NCBI RefSeq assembly: GCF_904063065.1
Contig: NZ_CAJFCL010000014.1
Location: 1-64,000 of the forward strand
Length of the DNA stretch: 64,000 nt
Source of the DNA: Pseudomonas paraversuta
GTDB taxonomy: Bacteria; Pseudomonadota; Gammaproteobacteria; Pseudomonadales; Pseudomonadaceae
Reading direction: 5' to 3'
Position numbers and translations under genes: made by a program. Numbering within the stretch: the first letter of the stretch is position 1; each line of letters starts with the position of its first letter. The notes under the pieces are model-generated. The model worked only from the letters and a program-made list of their open reading frames with translations. It did no database searches and was not told the origin of the DNA. Of this stretch, positions 8,874 through 17,485 are shown in pieces.

Positions 8874-9673
8874 ATTTATTCCAGATACGCAACCTCAGCC
8901 ACGGCTATACCGCTGGCGCAATGTTCAGCAAACGGCATCGGGTGCAGGTGCTCAGCGAACTGAATCTGGACCTGCCCGAGGGCCAGAACCTTGGCCTGCT
9001 GGGGGGCAGCGGCAGCGGTAAAAGCACCCTCGCCCGCCTGTTGATGGGCCTGGAAACGCCCGACCAGGGCAGCATCCACTTCAATGGCCAGGCGTTGCAG
9101 GGCACCCATCCGGAGTTTTTGCAGCGGGTGCAGATGGTGTTTCAGGATGCCCTCAGTGCTTTCAACCCCCAGCGCAGCATTGGCTGGAGCATTGCCGAGC
9201 CGTTGCGCCACCTTGCGGGCATGCACCGCGAGGCGTGCCAGGCCCGGGTTGAACAACTGTTGCAGCAGGTCAAACTCGAACCGGCCGACATCGACAAACT
9301 GCCGGCGCAACTCAGCGGCGGGCAGCTGCAAAGGGCCGGGATCGCCAGAGCCATGGCGGTTGGCCCGCAACTGATCATTCTTGACGAAGCCCTGTCCAAC
9401 CTTGACCGGGTATTGCAGGTGCAGATTCTTGATTTGCTCGCAGAGGTGCGACGTGAATCCGGGACAGGGTTCTTGCTGATTACTCATGACCTGAGCCTGG
9501 TCCGGCGTTTTTGCCAGCGGGTGGTGGTGCTGGCCGACGGCAACCTGGTGGAAGACCGCGAAGTAACGCCGGGGATGCGCTTCGAGCATCCTGCGGCGCG
9601 CATTCTGCAGGAAGCCGTGCTGCCGGCGATGCCCGGGGCCCGACAGGTGGCCCCTCGCACGGCCAGCGCCTAG
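8870..9673 (+). CDS. nikE: Nickel ABC transporter ATP-binding protein NikE
   Basis: A 267-residue ABC ATPase, the second nucleotide-binding subunit. It has Walker A GGSGSGKST, the signature LSGGQLQRAG, Walker B LIILDEALSNLD and the switch His in LITHDLS. Last gene of nikABCDE; a short GC hairpin follows at 9712-9732. Confidence 0.94.
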   Translation: MNLFQIRNLSHGYTAGAMFSKRHRVQVLSELNLDLPEGQNLGLLGGSGSGKSTLARLLMGLETPDQGSIHFNGQALQGTHPEFLQRVQMVFQDALSAFNPQRSIGWSIAEPLRHLAGMHREACQARVEQLLQQVKLEPADIDKLPAQLSGGQLQRAGIARAMAVGPQLIILDEALSNLDRVLQVQILDLLAEVRRESGTGFLLITHDLSLVRRFCQRVVVLADGNLVEDREVTPGMRFEHPAARILQEAVLPAMPGARQVAPRTASA

Positions 9674-9711
9674 TCGCCGACCAGGCACGAAGCTGCGCTG
9701 GACTGCGCAGC

Positions 9712-9732
9712 AGCCCCCGGGTATCGGGGGCT
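9712..9732. terminator. GC hairpin between convergent nikE and the binding-protein gene
   Basis: AGCCCCCG (9712-9719) pairs with CGGGGGCT (9725-9732) around a 5-nt loop. There is no clear U-tract and the 3' arm touches the stop codon of the minus-strand gene, so it is a weak bidirectional terminator candidate. Confidence 0.45.
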
Positions 9733-10832
9733 CAGGTCCCGCTTTTGACCTTGCTCCACAACCGGGTGCGTATCCGCTCCAGTTTGAGTGCCATGGGCTG
9801 AAGCGGGAACAGGGTCGCCATCACTGCCTCGGTCGGGTAAATATCAGTGTCATCGCGAATGACTTTGTCCACCAGCTCCCTGGCGTCCTGGTTGCCATTG
9901 GGGTATTTGAGGTGGTTAGAGGTACGGGCAATCACTTCGGGGCGCAGCATGTAATTGATAAACGCCAACCCCTGTTGCGGGTTCGGTGCATCATTGAGCA
10001 ACACCAGGTTCTCGATCCAGATCGGTGCCCCTTCACGGGGGATGCTGTAGCCAATGGTGCGACCATTGCCAGCCGCCAGCGACGCCGTTTTCGCGTCCTG
10101 CACCCCGCCTGCCCAGCCCACCACCACGCAGACATTGCCATTGGCCAGATCGGTGATGAACCTCGACGAGTCAAAGTAACGGATATACGGCCGCACCTTG
10201 AGCAGCAATGCCTCGGCCTTTTGGTAATCCTGGGGGTTGCTGCTGTTTTGCGGCAGGCCAAGGTAATGCAGGGCAATGGAGATAATATCGCCCGGGGCAT
10301 CAAGCATGGCCACGCCGCACTGGCTCAGTTTGCTGATGTTTTCTTCCTTGAAGATCAGGTCCCAGGAATCCACCGCAGCATCAGGACCGAGAGTCGCCCT
10401 GACCTTGTCCGCGTCGTAACCAATGCCCGTGGTGCCCCACAGATAAGGCACCGCATAGCGATTACCGGGATCATTGTTTTGCATTTTCGCCAGAATGGCC
10501 GGGTCAAGGTGTGGCAGGTTGGGTAACTGCGAGCGATCGAGCTCCTTCAGCACCCCGGCTTTTATCAAATTAGGCAGCACATCGTTGCTGGCGACCACCA
10601 CGTCGTACCCGCTGCCTCCCACCATGAGCTTGCTCTGCATCACATCACTGCTGTCGTACACGTCATACACCGAGCTGATGCCGGTTTCAGCCTGGAAATT
10701 CTTCGTCGCATCCGGGGCAATAAAGTCATACCAGTTGTAGATATGCACCTGAGAATCCGCCGCCTGCACCTGGGCCAGACCGACACTCAACAAGGTGGCC
10801 AGGGCCCAGTTGACACTGCGTTGACTTTTCAT
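9732..10832 (-). CDS. Polyamine-type periplasmic solute-binding protein (PotF/SpuD-like)
   Basis: A 366-residue PotD/PotF-family binding protein with a signal peptide (about residues 1-24, ending VQAAD). Family landmarks are VHIYNWYDFIAPD near the mature N-terminus, GYDVVVASND, RYAVPYLWGTTGIGYD and CGVAMLDAPGD. By family it captures putrescine, spermidine or related amines in the periplasm. No permease or ATPase lies nearby, so it must share one encoded elsewhere or act as a sensor. It overlaps the upstream carbon-nitrogen hydrolase gene by 4 bp. A second, more PotF-like paralogue lies at 16008-17108. Confidence 0.85.
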   Translation of the reverse strand: MKSQRSVNWALATLLSVGLAQVQAADSQVHIYNWYDFIAPDATKNFQAETGISSVYDVYDSSDVMQSKLMVGGSGYDVVVASNDVLPNLIKAGVLKELDRSQLPNLPHLDPAILAKMQNNDPGNRYAVPYLWGTTGIGYDADKVRATLGPDAAVDSWDLIFKEENISKLSQCGVAMLDAPGDIISIALHYLGLPQNSSNPQDYQKAEALLLKVRPYIRYFDSSRFITDLANGNVCVVVGWAGGVQDAKTASLAAGNGRTIGYSIPREGAPIWIENLVLLNDAPNPQQGLAFINYMLRPEVIARTSNHLKYPNGNQDARELVDKVIRDDTDIYPTEAVMATLFPLQPMALKLERIRTRLWSKVKSGT

Positions 10833-11653
10833 TGTGCAACTCCGGTCAGCAGCTCGCGGCGGCCATCTGGGTGGACGATCTGTTCGCCGGCAAGCAGCAC
10901 ACGGCGGTCCTTGAGATAGTCGTAATCACGGCGGGCGAACCTGAGCAGATTCAGGTCCAGCTCCACCACCTGTCGCACTTCTTCGCGTCCGGCCTCAAAG
11001 ACCACCTGGCCATGGGGGTCAACCACTGTACTGCCACCGGCAAATACCAGGCCGTCATCCCCTGCCCCGACGCGATTGACCATCACGGCAAAGATCTGGT
11101 TCTCCTGGGCCCGAGCCATGATGGCGGTACGATGCACCGCACCGTAGGGGTCCATATTGCCGTTGGTGACGATAATCAGATCAGCGCCCAGTTGCGCCAG
11201 CGCACGGCTGGTTTCGGGGAACTCGATGTCATAACAGATCAGCAAACCCACTCGAATCCCGCGCCATGGCACCGTGCTGAAACGATCGCCGGGGCAAAAA
11301 TCACCGCGCTCGGTTGGCCACAGGTGGGTCTTGCGATAAGCCAGCGCTATGCCCTCGGGGGTCACCAGAACCGAGGTGTTGTAGTAGGTGCCGTTGTGCT
11401 GTTCAGCCATGCCCAGCACAACCGAAACATCCCGCTCGCGCACGGCCTGCAACACCCTTTGCAGGGCCGGGCCATGCACAGGTTCGGCGACGCGGGCCAG
11501 CTCATCGGCGCCGACAAAGCCGCTCAGATGAGTCTCGGGGAACACCAGCAAATCGGTGCCGGCCTCACAAGTGGCGATGGCATTGAGGGTACGCGTCAGG
11601 TTATAAGCGGTGTCGCCGTCACGGCCTGCCAGTTGCATCAGTTCAATCTTCAT
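10829..11653 (-). CDS. Carbon-nitrogen hydrolase (nitrilase superfamily)
   Basis: A 274-residue cytoplasmic amidohydrolase. The Glu-Lys-Cys triad is visible: Glu in VFPETHLSG, Lys in YRKTHLW, Cys in LLICYDIEFPE. Family members split amide or N-carbamoyl bonds; no substrate can be assigned. I start at the ATG at 11653, preceded by AAGGA 7 bp upstream; an upstream in-frame extension to 11758 has no family similarity. The stop overlaps the binding-protein start (ATGA), so import and hydrolysis are co-translated. A palindrome at 11725-11740 is a possible control site. Confidence 0.85.
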   Translation of the reverse strand: MKIELMQLAGRDGDTAYNLTRTLNAIATCEAGTDLLVFPETHLSGFVGADELARVAEPVHGPALQRVLQAVRERDVSVVLGMAEQHNGTYYNTSVLVTPEGIALAYRKTHLWPTERGDFCPGDRFSTVPWRGIRVGLLICYDIEFPETSRALAQLGADLIIVTNGNMDPYGAVHRTAIMARAQENQIFAVMVNRVGAGDDGLVFAGGSTVVDPHGQVVFEAGREEVRQVVELDLNLLRFARRDYDYLKDRRVLLAGEQIVHPDGRRELLTGVAQ

Positions 11654-11724
11654 CTCAGATCCTTGCACGGGGGATGAACCGAGTATGGAACGCGGCATCG
11701 CGCCAATAAATGACATCGATGGGG

Positions 11725-11740
11725 TAACCCCCTCTGGGTA
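11725..11740. promoter_or_regulatory. Inverted repeat TAACC-N6-GGGTA, possible LuxR-family operator
   Basis: It lies 72 bp before the carbon-nitrogen hydrolase start and just before the LuxR-HTH regulator gene. A nearly identical and perfect version (TACCC-N6-GGGTA) occurs upstream of the aminopeptidase at 15980-15995. Confidence 0.4.
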
Positions 11741-11745
11741 CAAAG

Positions 11746-12534
11746 ATGAGTCTGACATTGCAGGATGTGGCCTGGCATGACGCCATGGGCCGGGTGATTG
11801 AAACCCTCGATCGCCCCAATTTCTGGACCGCGCTGGTGCGCTTGCTCGGCCGCTACCTGCCCGTGGACAACTGGGTGGTGCTGATTTACGGCGCCGGCAA
11901 GCCCCAGGTACTGGCCGAGTCCCCCGGTGCCGACGGCGCCGTGGACCCGCTGTTCCAGGACTACCTCAAGGGCCTGTACCTGCTGGACCCGTTCTATATC
12001 GCCAACCGCGAAGCGCCCCAGAGCGGGTTGTTCCAGCTGCAGGACGTGGCTCCCGAATGCTTTGAACAGACCGATTACTACCAGCGTTATTTCCGTCTGA
12101 ATATCGTGACCGACGAGGTGCATATCAACGTGCAACTCGACAATGAACGCACCCTCAGCCTGTCCCTGGGCAGCCAGTGCCGGTTCAGCCTGGAACAGAC
12201 CGCCCTGCTGGGACTGGTCCAGCCGTGGGTCGCGGCGCTGATGCGCCAACGCCTGCTGTTTGAACGCGATCCCGGGGAAGCGCCAGAACTGACGCCCAAC
12301 TGGCAGGCTCGCCTGGAGGCGGCCACTGCACAGTTGAGTTCGCCCCTCACCGCACGGGAGATGGAAGTGGGCCGGCTATTGCTCAGCGGCTGCTCGAACA
12401 AGGAAATCGCCCGCAAACTGGCAATCTCGGCCGAAACCGTAAAAGTGCATCGCAAACACATGTACAGCAAGCTGGGAATCAAGTCCCAGTCGGAACTGTT
12501 TTCACTGTTCCTGCAAGCCCAGCAATCGGTGTAG
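11746..12534 (+). CDS. LuxR-type HTH transcriptional regulator
   Basis: A 262-residue regulator. The C-terminal LuxR/FixJ HTH spans about residues 195-255 (LTAREMEVGRLLLSGCSNKEIARKLAISAETVKVHRKHMYSKLGI). The N-terminal 180 residues do not show a response-regulator receiver or an obvious homoserine-lactone pocket and may sense a metabolite. It is divergent from the hydrolase/binding-protein pair and followed by the M20 peptidase, so local control of this peptide/amide utilisation region is plausible. Confidence 0.8.
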   Translation: MSLTLQDVAWHDAMGRVIETLDRPNFWTALVRLLGRYLPVDNWVVLIYGAGKPQVLAESPGADGAVDPLFQDYLKGLYLLDPFYIANREAPQSGLFQLQDVAPECFEQTDYYQRYFRLNIVTDEVHINVQLDNERTLSLSLGSQCRFSLEQTALLGLVQPWVAALMRQRLLFERDPGEAPELTPNWQARLEAATAQLSSPLTAREMEVGRLLLSGCSNKEIARKLAISAETVKVHRKHMYSKLGIKSQSELFSLFLQAQQSV

Positions 12535-12641
12535 GTGCGAGGGTGAAATAAAGGGGGCTGTTTTTGACCCATTTTCGATAATGTTTTGTTACATTCATCC
12601 GCTATTCACCCTCAACCACCTGCAAAGGAATGCCCTGCTCA

Positions 12642-14381
12642 ATGGATTTCTCACTCAAGCAACTGGCCGCCGCAACCCTGATGATGGCCAGCCTCACAGC
12701 GTTCACCCCGGCTGCTATGGCCAATATCACCCCGCAGCAGAGCGAGCTCATCCTCAAGTCCTTCAGCGATAAATCGGTAACGGATTTCAGGCAGTTCCTG
12801 ACCAGCCTGGCCAAGAGCGATCTGGCTAAAACCGATGACCTGGGCCCTGCGATCAATGCTTTTCTCGACAACAAAACCCTGTCCGCCGAGCAGCAGAACG
12901 AGATCTATCGCCTGCTGGGCCTGTACACGCGGATCAAGTACGGCAGCGCGGCCACCCAGACCCTGATCGAGCTGGTGGCCATCCCCACCGTCAACGTGGA
13001 AGGCGTGCCATCGTACAAGAACCCTGAATTCATCAAGATCGGCGACAAGATCAGAGACCTGGCCAAGGCCTTCAATCTGAACTATCGCAACGTCGATGGC
13101 CGGGTCTACGAGATCTCCCTGGAAGGCAAAGGCGATGAAGTGGTGGGCATCCACGCCCATGCCGACGTAGTACCGGTGAGCCCGGAAAACTGGGTACTGA
13201 AAGACGGCACCCGGCTTGACCCGTTCAAGGTCACCCTGATCGGCGACCGCATGTACGGCCGCGGCACCGAAGATGACAAGAACGGCATCGTGGTCACGCT
13301 GTACGCGATGAAGGTGATCAAGGAAGAAAACCTGCCACTGGCGCGCAATTTCAAGCTGCTGGTGGACACCACCGAGGAAACCAGTGGCGACGCCATTCCG
13401 TATTACTTCGAACACAACCCGACGCCCAACTACAACCTGGCACTGGATGGCGGCTACCCGGTGGTCATTGCCGAAAAAGGCTACGGCACGGTGATGGCCA
13501 ACTTTGCACGGCGTAAAGCAGAAGGCCAGGGTGCAGAAATCACTTCGCTGACCGGCGGCCTGGCCACCAACCAGATCCCGTCGACATCAGTCGCCACTTT
13601 TGTCACTGACAAGCCTGCCGAGCTGGCCGCCAGCCTGCAAAAAGTCGGCATTGAATATGCCAGACGCAATGGTGAGAACTTCGAAGTGAGCGCCAAAGTG
13701 GTTGGCAAGGACGTGGTGCTGACCGTGACCGGCGTATCCGCCCACTCCTCCAAACCCGACTCCGGGGTAAACCCGGTGGCGCGGATGCTGGACTTCATCA
13801 ACAGCCTCGAAGGTCAGGTAGCGCTCAAGCACAACCACATCACCGATGCGGCCCGTTATGCAGCCGACAACTGGGGCCTGGACTATCTGGGCGGCAAGTT
13901 GGGGATAGGTTTTGCCGATGATTTCATGGGGCCGCTGACCACTTCCCTGACCTATGTCGGGATGGACGACAACAACTTCAAACTGGCGGTCAACCTGCGC
14001 GTGCCCAAGGGTGAATCCCCGGAAGCGCTGAAAGCCGAAATCACCGAAAAACTGACGCAGTGGAGCAAGAACAACCATATCCCGTTGACCCTGGAGACCT
14101 CCATTGCCGAGCCGATGTACCGCAACCCTGAAGGCGAGTGGGTCAAGGCGCTGCTGGCGGTGGCCACTGAAAACCTGGGCATGGAACACAAGTTCGGCGC
14201 CTCCTCGGGTGCGACTTCGGTGCATGAACTGCCCAATGGCGTGCAATTCGGCCTGGCGATGCCCGGGGTCAAATACACCGGTCACAACGATAACGAGTTC
14301 AAGACAGTGAACCAGTTCATGCTGGACCTGCAGATCGTGACCGAAATGATGGCGCGCGTCGGCCAGCTGCCGAACCTCTGA
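12642..14381 (+). CDS. Exported M20-family metallopeptidase (PepV-like dipeptidase)
   Basis: A 579-residue M20 peptidase with a signal peptide (MDFSLKQLAAATLMMASLTA, cleavage probably after AMA). Metal and catalytic landmarks are HAHADVVPV, GRGTEDDKNG, DTTEETSGD and the distal His in KYTGHNDNE. The dimerisation/lid domain is between them. It is longer than cytoplasmic PepV (about 470), mostly through an N-terminal segment of about 110 residues. I prefer the ATG at 12642 because the ATG at 12630 directly abuts the AAGGA. Likely a periplasmic di- or tripeptidase. Confidence 0.85.
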   Translation: MDFSLKQLAAATLMMASLTAFTPAAMANITPQQSELILKSFSDKSVTDFRQFLTSLAKSDLAKTDDLGPAINAFLDNKTLSAEQQNEIYRLLGLYTRIKYGSAATQTLIELVAIPTVNVEGVPSYKNPEFIKIGDKIRDLAKAFNLNYRNVDGRVYEISLEGKGDEVVGIHAHADVVPVSPENWVLKDGTRLDPFKVTLIGDRMYGRGTEDDKNGIVVTLYAMKVIKEENLPLARNFKLLVDTTEETSGDAIPYYFEHNPTPNYNLALDGGYPVVIAEKGYGTVMANFARRKAEGQGAEITSLTGGLATNQIPSTSVATFVTDKPAELAASLQKVGIEYARRNGENFEVSAKVVGKDVVLTVTGVSAHSSKPDSGVNPVARMLDFINSLEGQVALKHNHITDAARYAADNWGLDYLGGKLGIGFADDFMGPLTTSLTYVGMDDNNFKLAVNLRVPKGESPEALKAEITEKLTQWSKNNHIPLTLETSIAEPMYRNPEGEWVKALLAVATENLGMEHKFGASSGATSVHELPNGVQFGLAMPGVKYTGHNDNEFKTVNQFMLDLQIVTEMMARVGQLPNL

Positions 14382-14390
14382 CCCGCCTCC

Positions 14391-14797
14391 GTGGGAGCTG
14401 GCTTGCCAGCGATGCATACACCGGGGTTTACCTGGTACACCGCACCGCTGCCATCGCGAGCAAGCTCGCTCCTACAGGTGCACCTGCCCACCTGCCCACC
14501 CACCCGGCCAGTGCACCATCATTTCTGTGGGAGCTGGCTTGCCAGCGATGCATACACCGGGATTTTCCTGATACACCCCACCGCTGCCATCGCGAGCAAG
14601 CTCGCTCCTACAGGTGCACCTGCCCACCTGCCCACCCACCCGGCCAGTGAACCTCATTTCTGTGGGAGCTGGCTTGCCAGCGATGCTTACACCGGGATTT
14701 TCCTGATACACCCCACCGCTGCCATCGCGAGCAAGCTCGCTCCTACAGGTCCATCTGCCCACCTGCCCACCCACCCGGCCAGCGAACCATCACTACT
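14391..14797. repeat. Three tandem copies of a 136-bp REP-containing unit
   Basis: Units begin at 14391, 14527 and 14662, each with GTGGGAGCTGGCTTGCCAGC, then CATCGCGAGCAAGCTCGCTC about 60 bp on, and a CACCTGCCCACC-rich tail. The two arms form an imperfect REPIN-type hairpin. The repeats fill the 420-bp gap between the convergent peptidase genes. Confidence 0.9.
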
Positions 14798-14803
14798 GTG
14801 GGC

Positions 14804-15901
14804 TCAGGGTTGCCAGCCTACTTTGGCCAGGGCGCTAAGCAGGCGCTCTGGCTTGAGGGAAAACACCTGGCTGGCGCAACCCTTGAGGTCACTGGCAGCC
14901 AGCATGGCATTGAGAATGGCCTCTTCTACCGCGTCCGCGGCAGCCACGAACAACGGCGAGATGTAATCGTTATTGACCATCTGCAACTCGGTGGTCGGCG
15001 CCCCCGGATGACCAAAATCAGCCGCCGGCAAACTGCTGTTGCCCACCGAAAAGGCAATGAAGATATCGCCACTGGAATCCTCAGTGCCCCCTCCAACACG
15101 TGCAAGACCAACACTGGCCCGCTGCGCAAGCCGGGTGCATTGATGCGGCAACAAAGGTGCATCGGTAGCAATGGTAATCACGATGGAACCCATGCCCGGC
15201 TCGCCGACATTGATCTCGCTCCTGAACGGCGACGGCACATCATTCAGTACCTTGCCGACCGGATACCCCGCCACCCGCAGCGCTTCTCGTACGCCGTAGT
15301 TGGCCTGCACCAGAGCGCCAACGGTCCAGCCGCCCTGCTCAGTGCTCAGCACCCGCGAAGCGGTGCCGATGCCACCCTTGAATTCATGGCAAATCATGCC
15401 CGTGCCACCACCCACATTGCCCTCCTGGACAGGGCCGGACCTTGCATCCAGCAGCGCCAGTTGCACATGCTCGGGGCGCACGTGCTGGCCCCAGATGTCA
15501 TTCAAGGTGCCATCGTAGGTTTCCAGTACCACAGGCATGCACCAATAGGTGTGCTTCTTGCCCATTTCACGTTCTGCGGCCACCAGCGCATCGCGCACTA
15601 CACCGACACTGTGGGTGTTGGTATAGGCGATGGGCGTGGTCAGTAAACCGGCTTCGCGAATCCACTCCAGACCGGTTGCGTCACCGTTGCCGTTCAACAC
15701 ATGGACCCCGGCAAAACACGGCTGCAAATGCGCCGCGCCGGCCCGCGGCTCAATGACCGTGACACCGGTATGGATGGAAGCTTCGGCGGTTTCTACATTC
15801 AGCGTGTGATGCCCGACCCGCACACCCGCAACATCGGTGATTGCGTTATAGAGGCCCGGGGTGCCCGAACCAATGGTTATGCCAAGCTCACGGATACGCA
15901 T
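14804..15901 (-). CDS. DmpA/P1-family aminopeptidase (S58, self-processing)
   Basis: A 365-residue member of the N-terminal-nucleophile P1 family. The expected self-cleavage point is Gly238-Ser239 in GEPGMGSIVITIATDAPL, giving an alpha and a beta chain with Ser as nucleophile. GNVGGGTGMICHEFKGGIG is also characteristic. Family members release N-terminal D- or L-residues or beta-amino acids from amides and peptides. I use the ATG at 15901 (MRIRELGITIGSGTPG); the longer reading to 16084 runs into the next gene. It stands alone between two binding-protein genes, with a palindrome at 15980-15995 upstream. Confidence 0.88.
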   Translation of the reverse strand: MRIRELGITIGSGTPGLYNAITDVAGVRVGHHTLNVETAEASIHTGVTVIEPRAGAAHLQPCFAGVHVLNGNGDATGLEWIREAGLLTTPIAYTNTHSVGVVRDALVAAEREMGKKHTYWCMPVVLETYDGTLNDIWGQHVRPEHVQLALLDARSGPVQEGNVGGGTGMICHEFKGGIGTASRVLSTEQGGWTVGALVQANYGVREALRVAGYPVGKVLNDVPSPFRSEINVGEPGMGSIVITIATDAPLLPHQCTRLAQRASVGLARVGGGTEDSSGDIFIAFSVGNSSLPAADFGHPGAPTTELQMVNNDYISPLFVAAADAVEEAILNAMLAASDLKGCASQVFSLKPERLLSALAKVGWQP

Positions 15902-15979
15902 CGTTCTGCTCTCGTTGTGGTCAGTAAAGTGCGCCCAGTGTAGAAATCCGGGCAACACTTGACGATACCCCCCATTCAC

Positions 15980-15995
15980 TACCCCAAAGAGGGTA
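15980..15995. promoter_or_regulatory. Perfect inverted repeat TACCC-N6-GGGTA upstream of the P1 aminopeptidase
   Basis: It lies 79 bp before the aminopeptidase start. The same motif with one mismatch precedes the carbon-nitrogen hydrolase and the LuxR-HTH gene at 11725-11740. Confidence 0.4.
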
Positions 15996-16007
15996 TGGAT
16001 CAATCCT

Positions 16008-17108
16008 TTACTTGTCCGACTTGATGCTGGTCCAGGCCCGGGTGCGTACACGCTCGAGCTTCTGGGGCAGCGGCTGCACCACATACAGGTTGTTCAGGGC
16101 TTCGCTGGTCGGGGTCAGGTTGGGGTTGCCGGTAATGTCCTTGCTGATCAAGGGCAGCGAGTCTTTGTTGGCATTGGGATAACCGAGAAAATCGCTGATC
16201 GGGGCAATGACCTTGGGCTCCAGCAAGTTGTTGAGGAATTCATGGGCCTCGGCGACATTTTTCGCGCTTTTCGGAATGGCAAAGGTATCGAACCAGATGG
16301 GCGCGCCTTCCTTGGGCAGACGCCAGTCAACCACCACACCGTTGCCCGACTCTTTGGCCCGGTTGCCGAACTGGTAGAAGCTGCCGGAATAACCGATGGC
16401 CACGCAGATGTCACCGTTGGCAATGTCGGTCATGTATTTGGCCGAGTTGAAATAGGTGATGTAAGGACGAACCTTCAACATCAGTTCCTTGGCTTTTTCA
16501 TAGTCGGCCGGGTTCTGGCTGTTCGGGTCCAGACCCAGATAGTGCAGGGCCAGCGGCAGGATCTCGGAAGGCGAGTCGAGCATGGCCACGCCGCAGGATT
16601 TCAGTTTTTCCATGTTCTCGGGTTTGAACACCAGGTCCCAGCTGTCCACCGGTGCATTGTCGCCCAGCGCGGCCTTGACCTTGGCCGGGTTGAAACCGAT
16701 CAGCACCGTGCCGTACATGTAGGGCACCGCGTACTGGTTGCCGGGGTCGTTGGTCTGCAACAGCTTGAGCAAGGCCGGGTCTTGATGCTGCCAGTTGGGC
16801 AGTTTGGCTTTGTCCAGTTTCTGGAATACCCCGGCCTTGATCTGGGTATCGAGAAACTGGTTCGACGGCACCACCAGGTCATACCCCGAGTTGCCGGTCA
16901 GCAGCTTGGCCTCCAGGGATTCGTTGGTATCAAAGGTGTCCCAGATCACCTTGATCCCGGTTTGTTTGGCGAAGTCCTTGGGCACCGAAGGCAGGATGTA
17001 GTCTGCCCAGTTGTACACCCGCAATTCGCGCTGTTCGGCCTGTACGGCACTGGCCAGCAGGGTCAGTCCGCAGACGGTAAGGCCCAGTAAGCGTTTGATT
17101 GTGTGCAT
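16008..17108 (-). CDS. Polyamine ABC transporter periplasmic binding protein (PotF-like)
   Basis: A 366-residue PotF/SpuE-type protein with a signal peptide (cleaved near SAVQAEQ). It carries LRVYNWADYILPSVPKDFAKQTGI, GYDLVVPSNQFL, YAVPYMYGTVLIGFNP and CGVAMLDSPSEI. It is clearly homologous to the protein at 9732-10832 but keeps more PotF hallmarks, so it more likely binds putrescine or spermidine. No permease or ATPase gene adjoins it. Confidence 0.88.
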   Translation of the reverse strand: MHTIKRLLGLTVCGLTLLASAVQAEQRELRVYNWADYILPSVPKDFAKQTGIKVIWDTFDTNESLEAKLLTGNSGYDLVVPSNQFLDTQIKAGVFQKLDKAKLPNWQHQDPALLKLLQTNDPGNQYAVPYMYGTVLIGFNPAKVKAALGDNAPVDSWDLVFKPENMEKLKSCGVAMLDSPSEILPLALHYLGLDPNSQNPADYEKAKELMLKVRPYITYFNSAKYMTDIANGDICVAIGYSGSFYQFGNRAKESGNGVVVDWRLPKEGAPIWFDTFAIPKSAKNVAEAHEFLNNLLEPKVIAPISDFLGYPNANKDSLPLISKDITGNPNLTPTSEALNNLYVVQPLPQKLERVRTRAWTSIKSDK

Positions 17109-17330
17109 GCGTGTGTTCCCCGAAGTCGGCGTGAGATCGATATTTTTTATGTTCTGTACACGGCAGCGGCCTGCAAATGGCCAAGGGCAAGCTCGGCAAA
17201 CTTTCTTGTTAGAGGGCGGGTGCTTTTGATTCTTGCCGACAACCCTGGCGCATCACAGTGGGAGGCAGGCCAAAAGGGGATAGTTATGGCCAATGTTTAT
17301 GTCCGGATCCAGCCGTCGAGCCTGCAGGAA

Positions 17331-17348
17331 CTGTTGCCCAGCCAACAG
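17331..17348. promoter_or_regulatory. Inverted repeat CTGTTG-N6-CAACAG, possible activator site
   Basis: A perfect 6-bp inverted repeat about 72 bp upstream of the msuE -24/-12 promoter, at a distance usual for sigma-54 activator sites. SfnR, encoded downstream, is the natural candidate, but its binding sequence is not known to me. Confidence 0.3.
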
Positions 17349-17419
17349 TGGATCAGCAAACACCTGCCCCAAAAACAGCAGCCGATGCGCCAACCCCCGC
17401 ATTCAGGGGCTTTGTCTGT

Positions 17420-17435
17420 TGGTACGGAGTTTGCT
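17420..17435 (+). promoter_or_regulatory. Sigma-54 (-24/-12) promoter of msuEDC
   Basis: TGGTAC-N5-TTGCT matches the consensus TGGCAC-N5-TTGCA/T in all but one fixed position, with GG (17421-17422) and GC (17433-17434) exactly 10 bp apart. It ends 50 bp before msuE. The rest of the 377-bp gap before msuE holds no convincing gene. Confidence 0.8.
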
Positions 17436-17485
17436 CAAGGGTATTACCTGTCCACAGTCCGCTGCCCAACAGCCAAGGATCAACC

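Noticed and set aside
14472..14774. Minus-strand ORF with repeated WTCRSELARDGSGGVY text
   Set aside because: It is a translation of the 136-bp REP units, not a gene.
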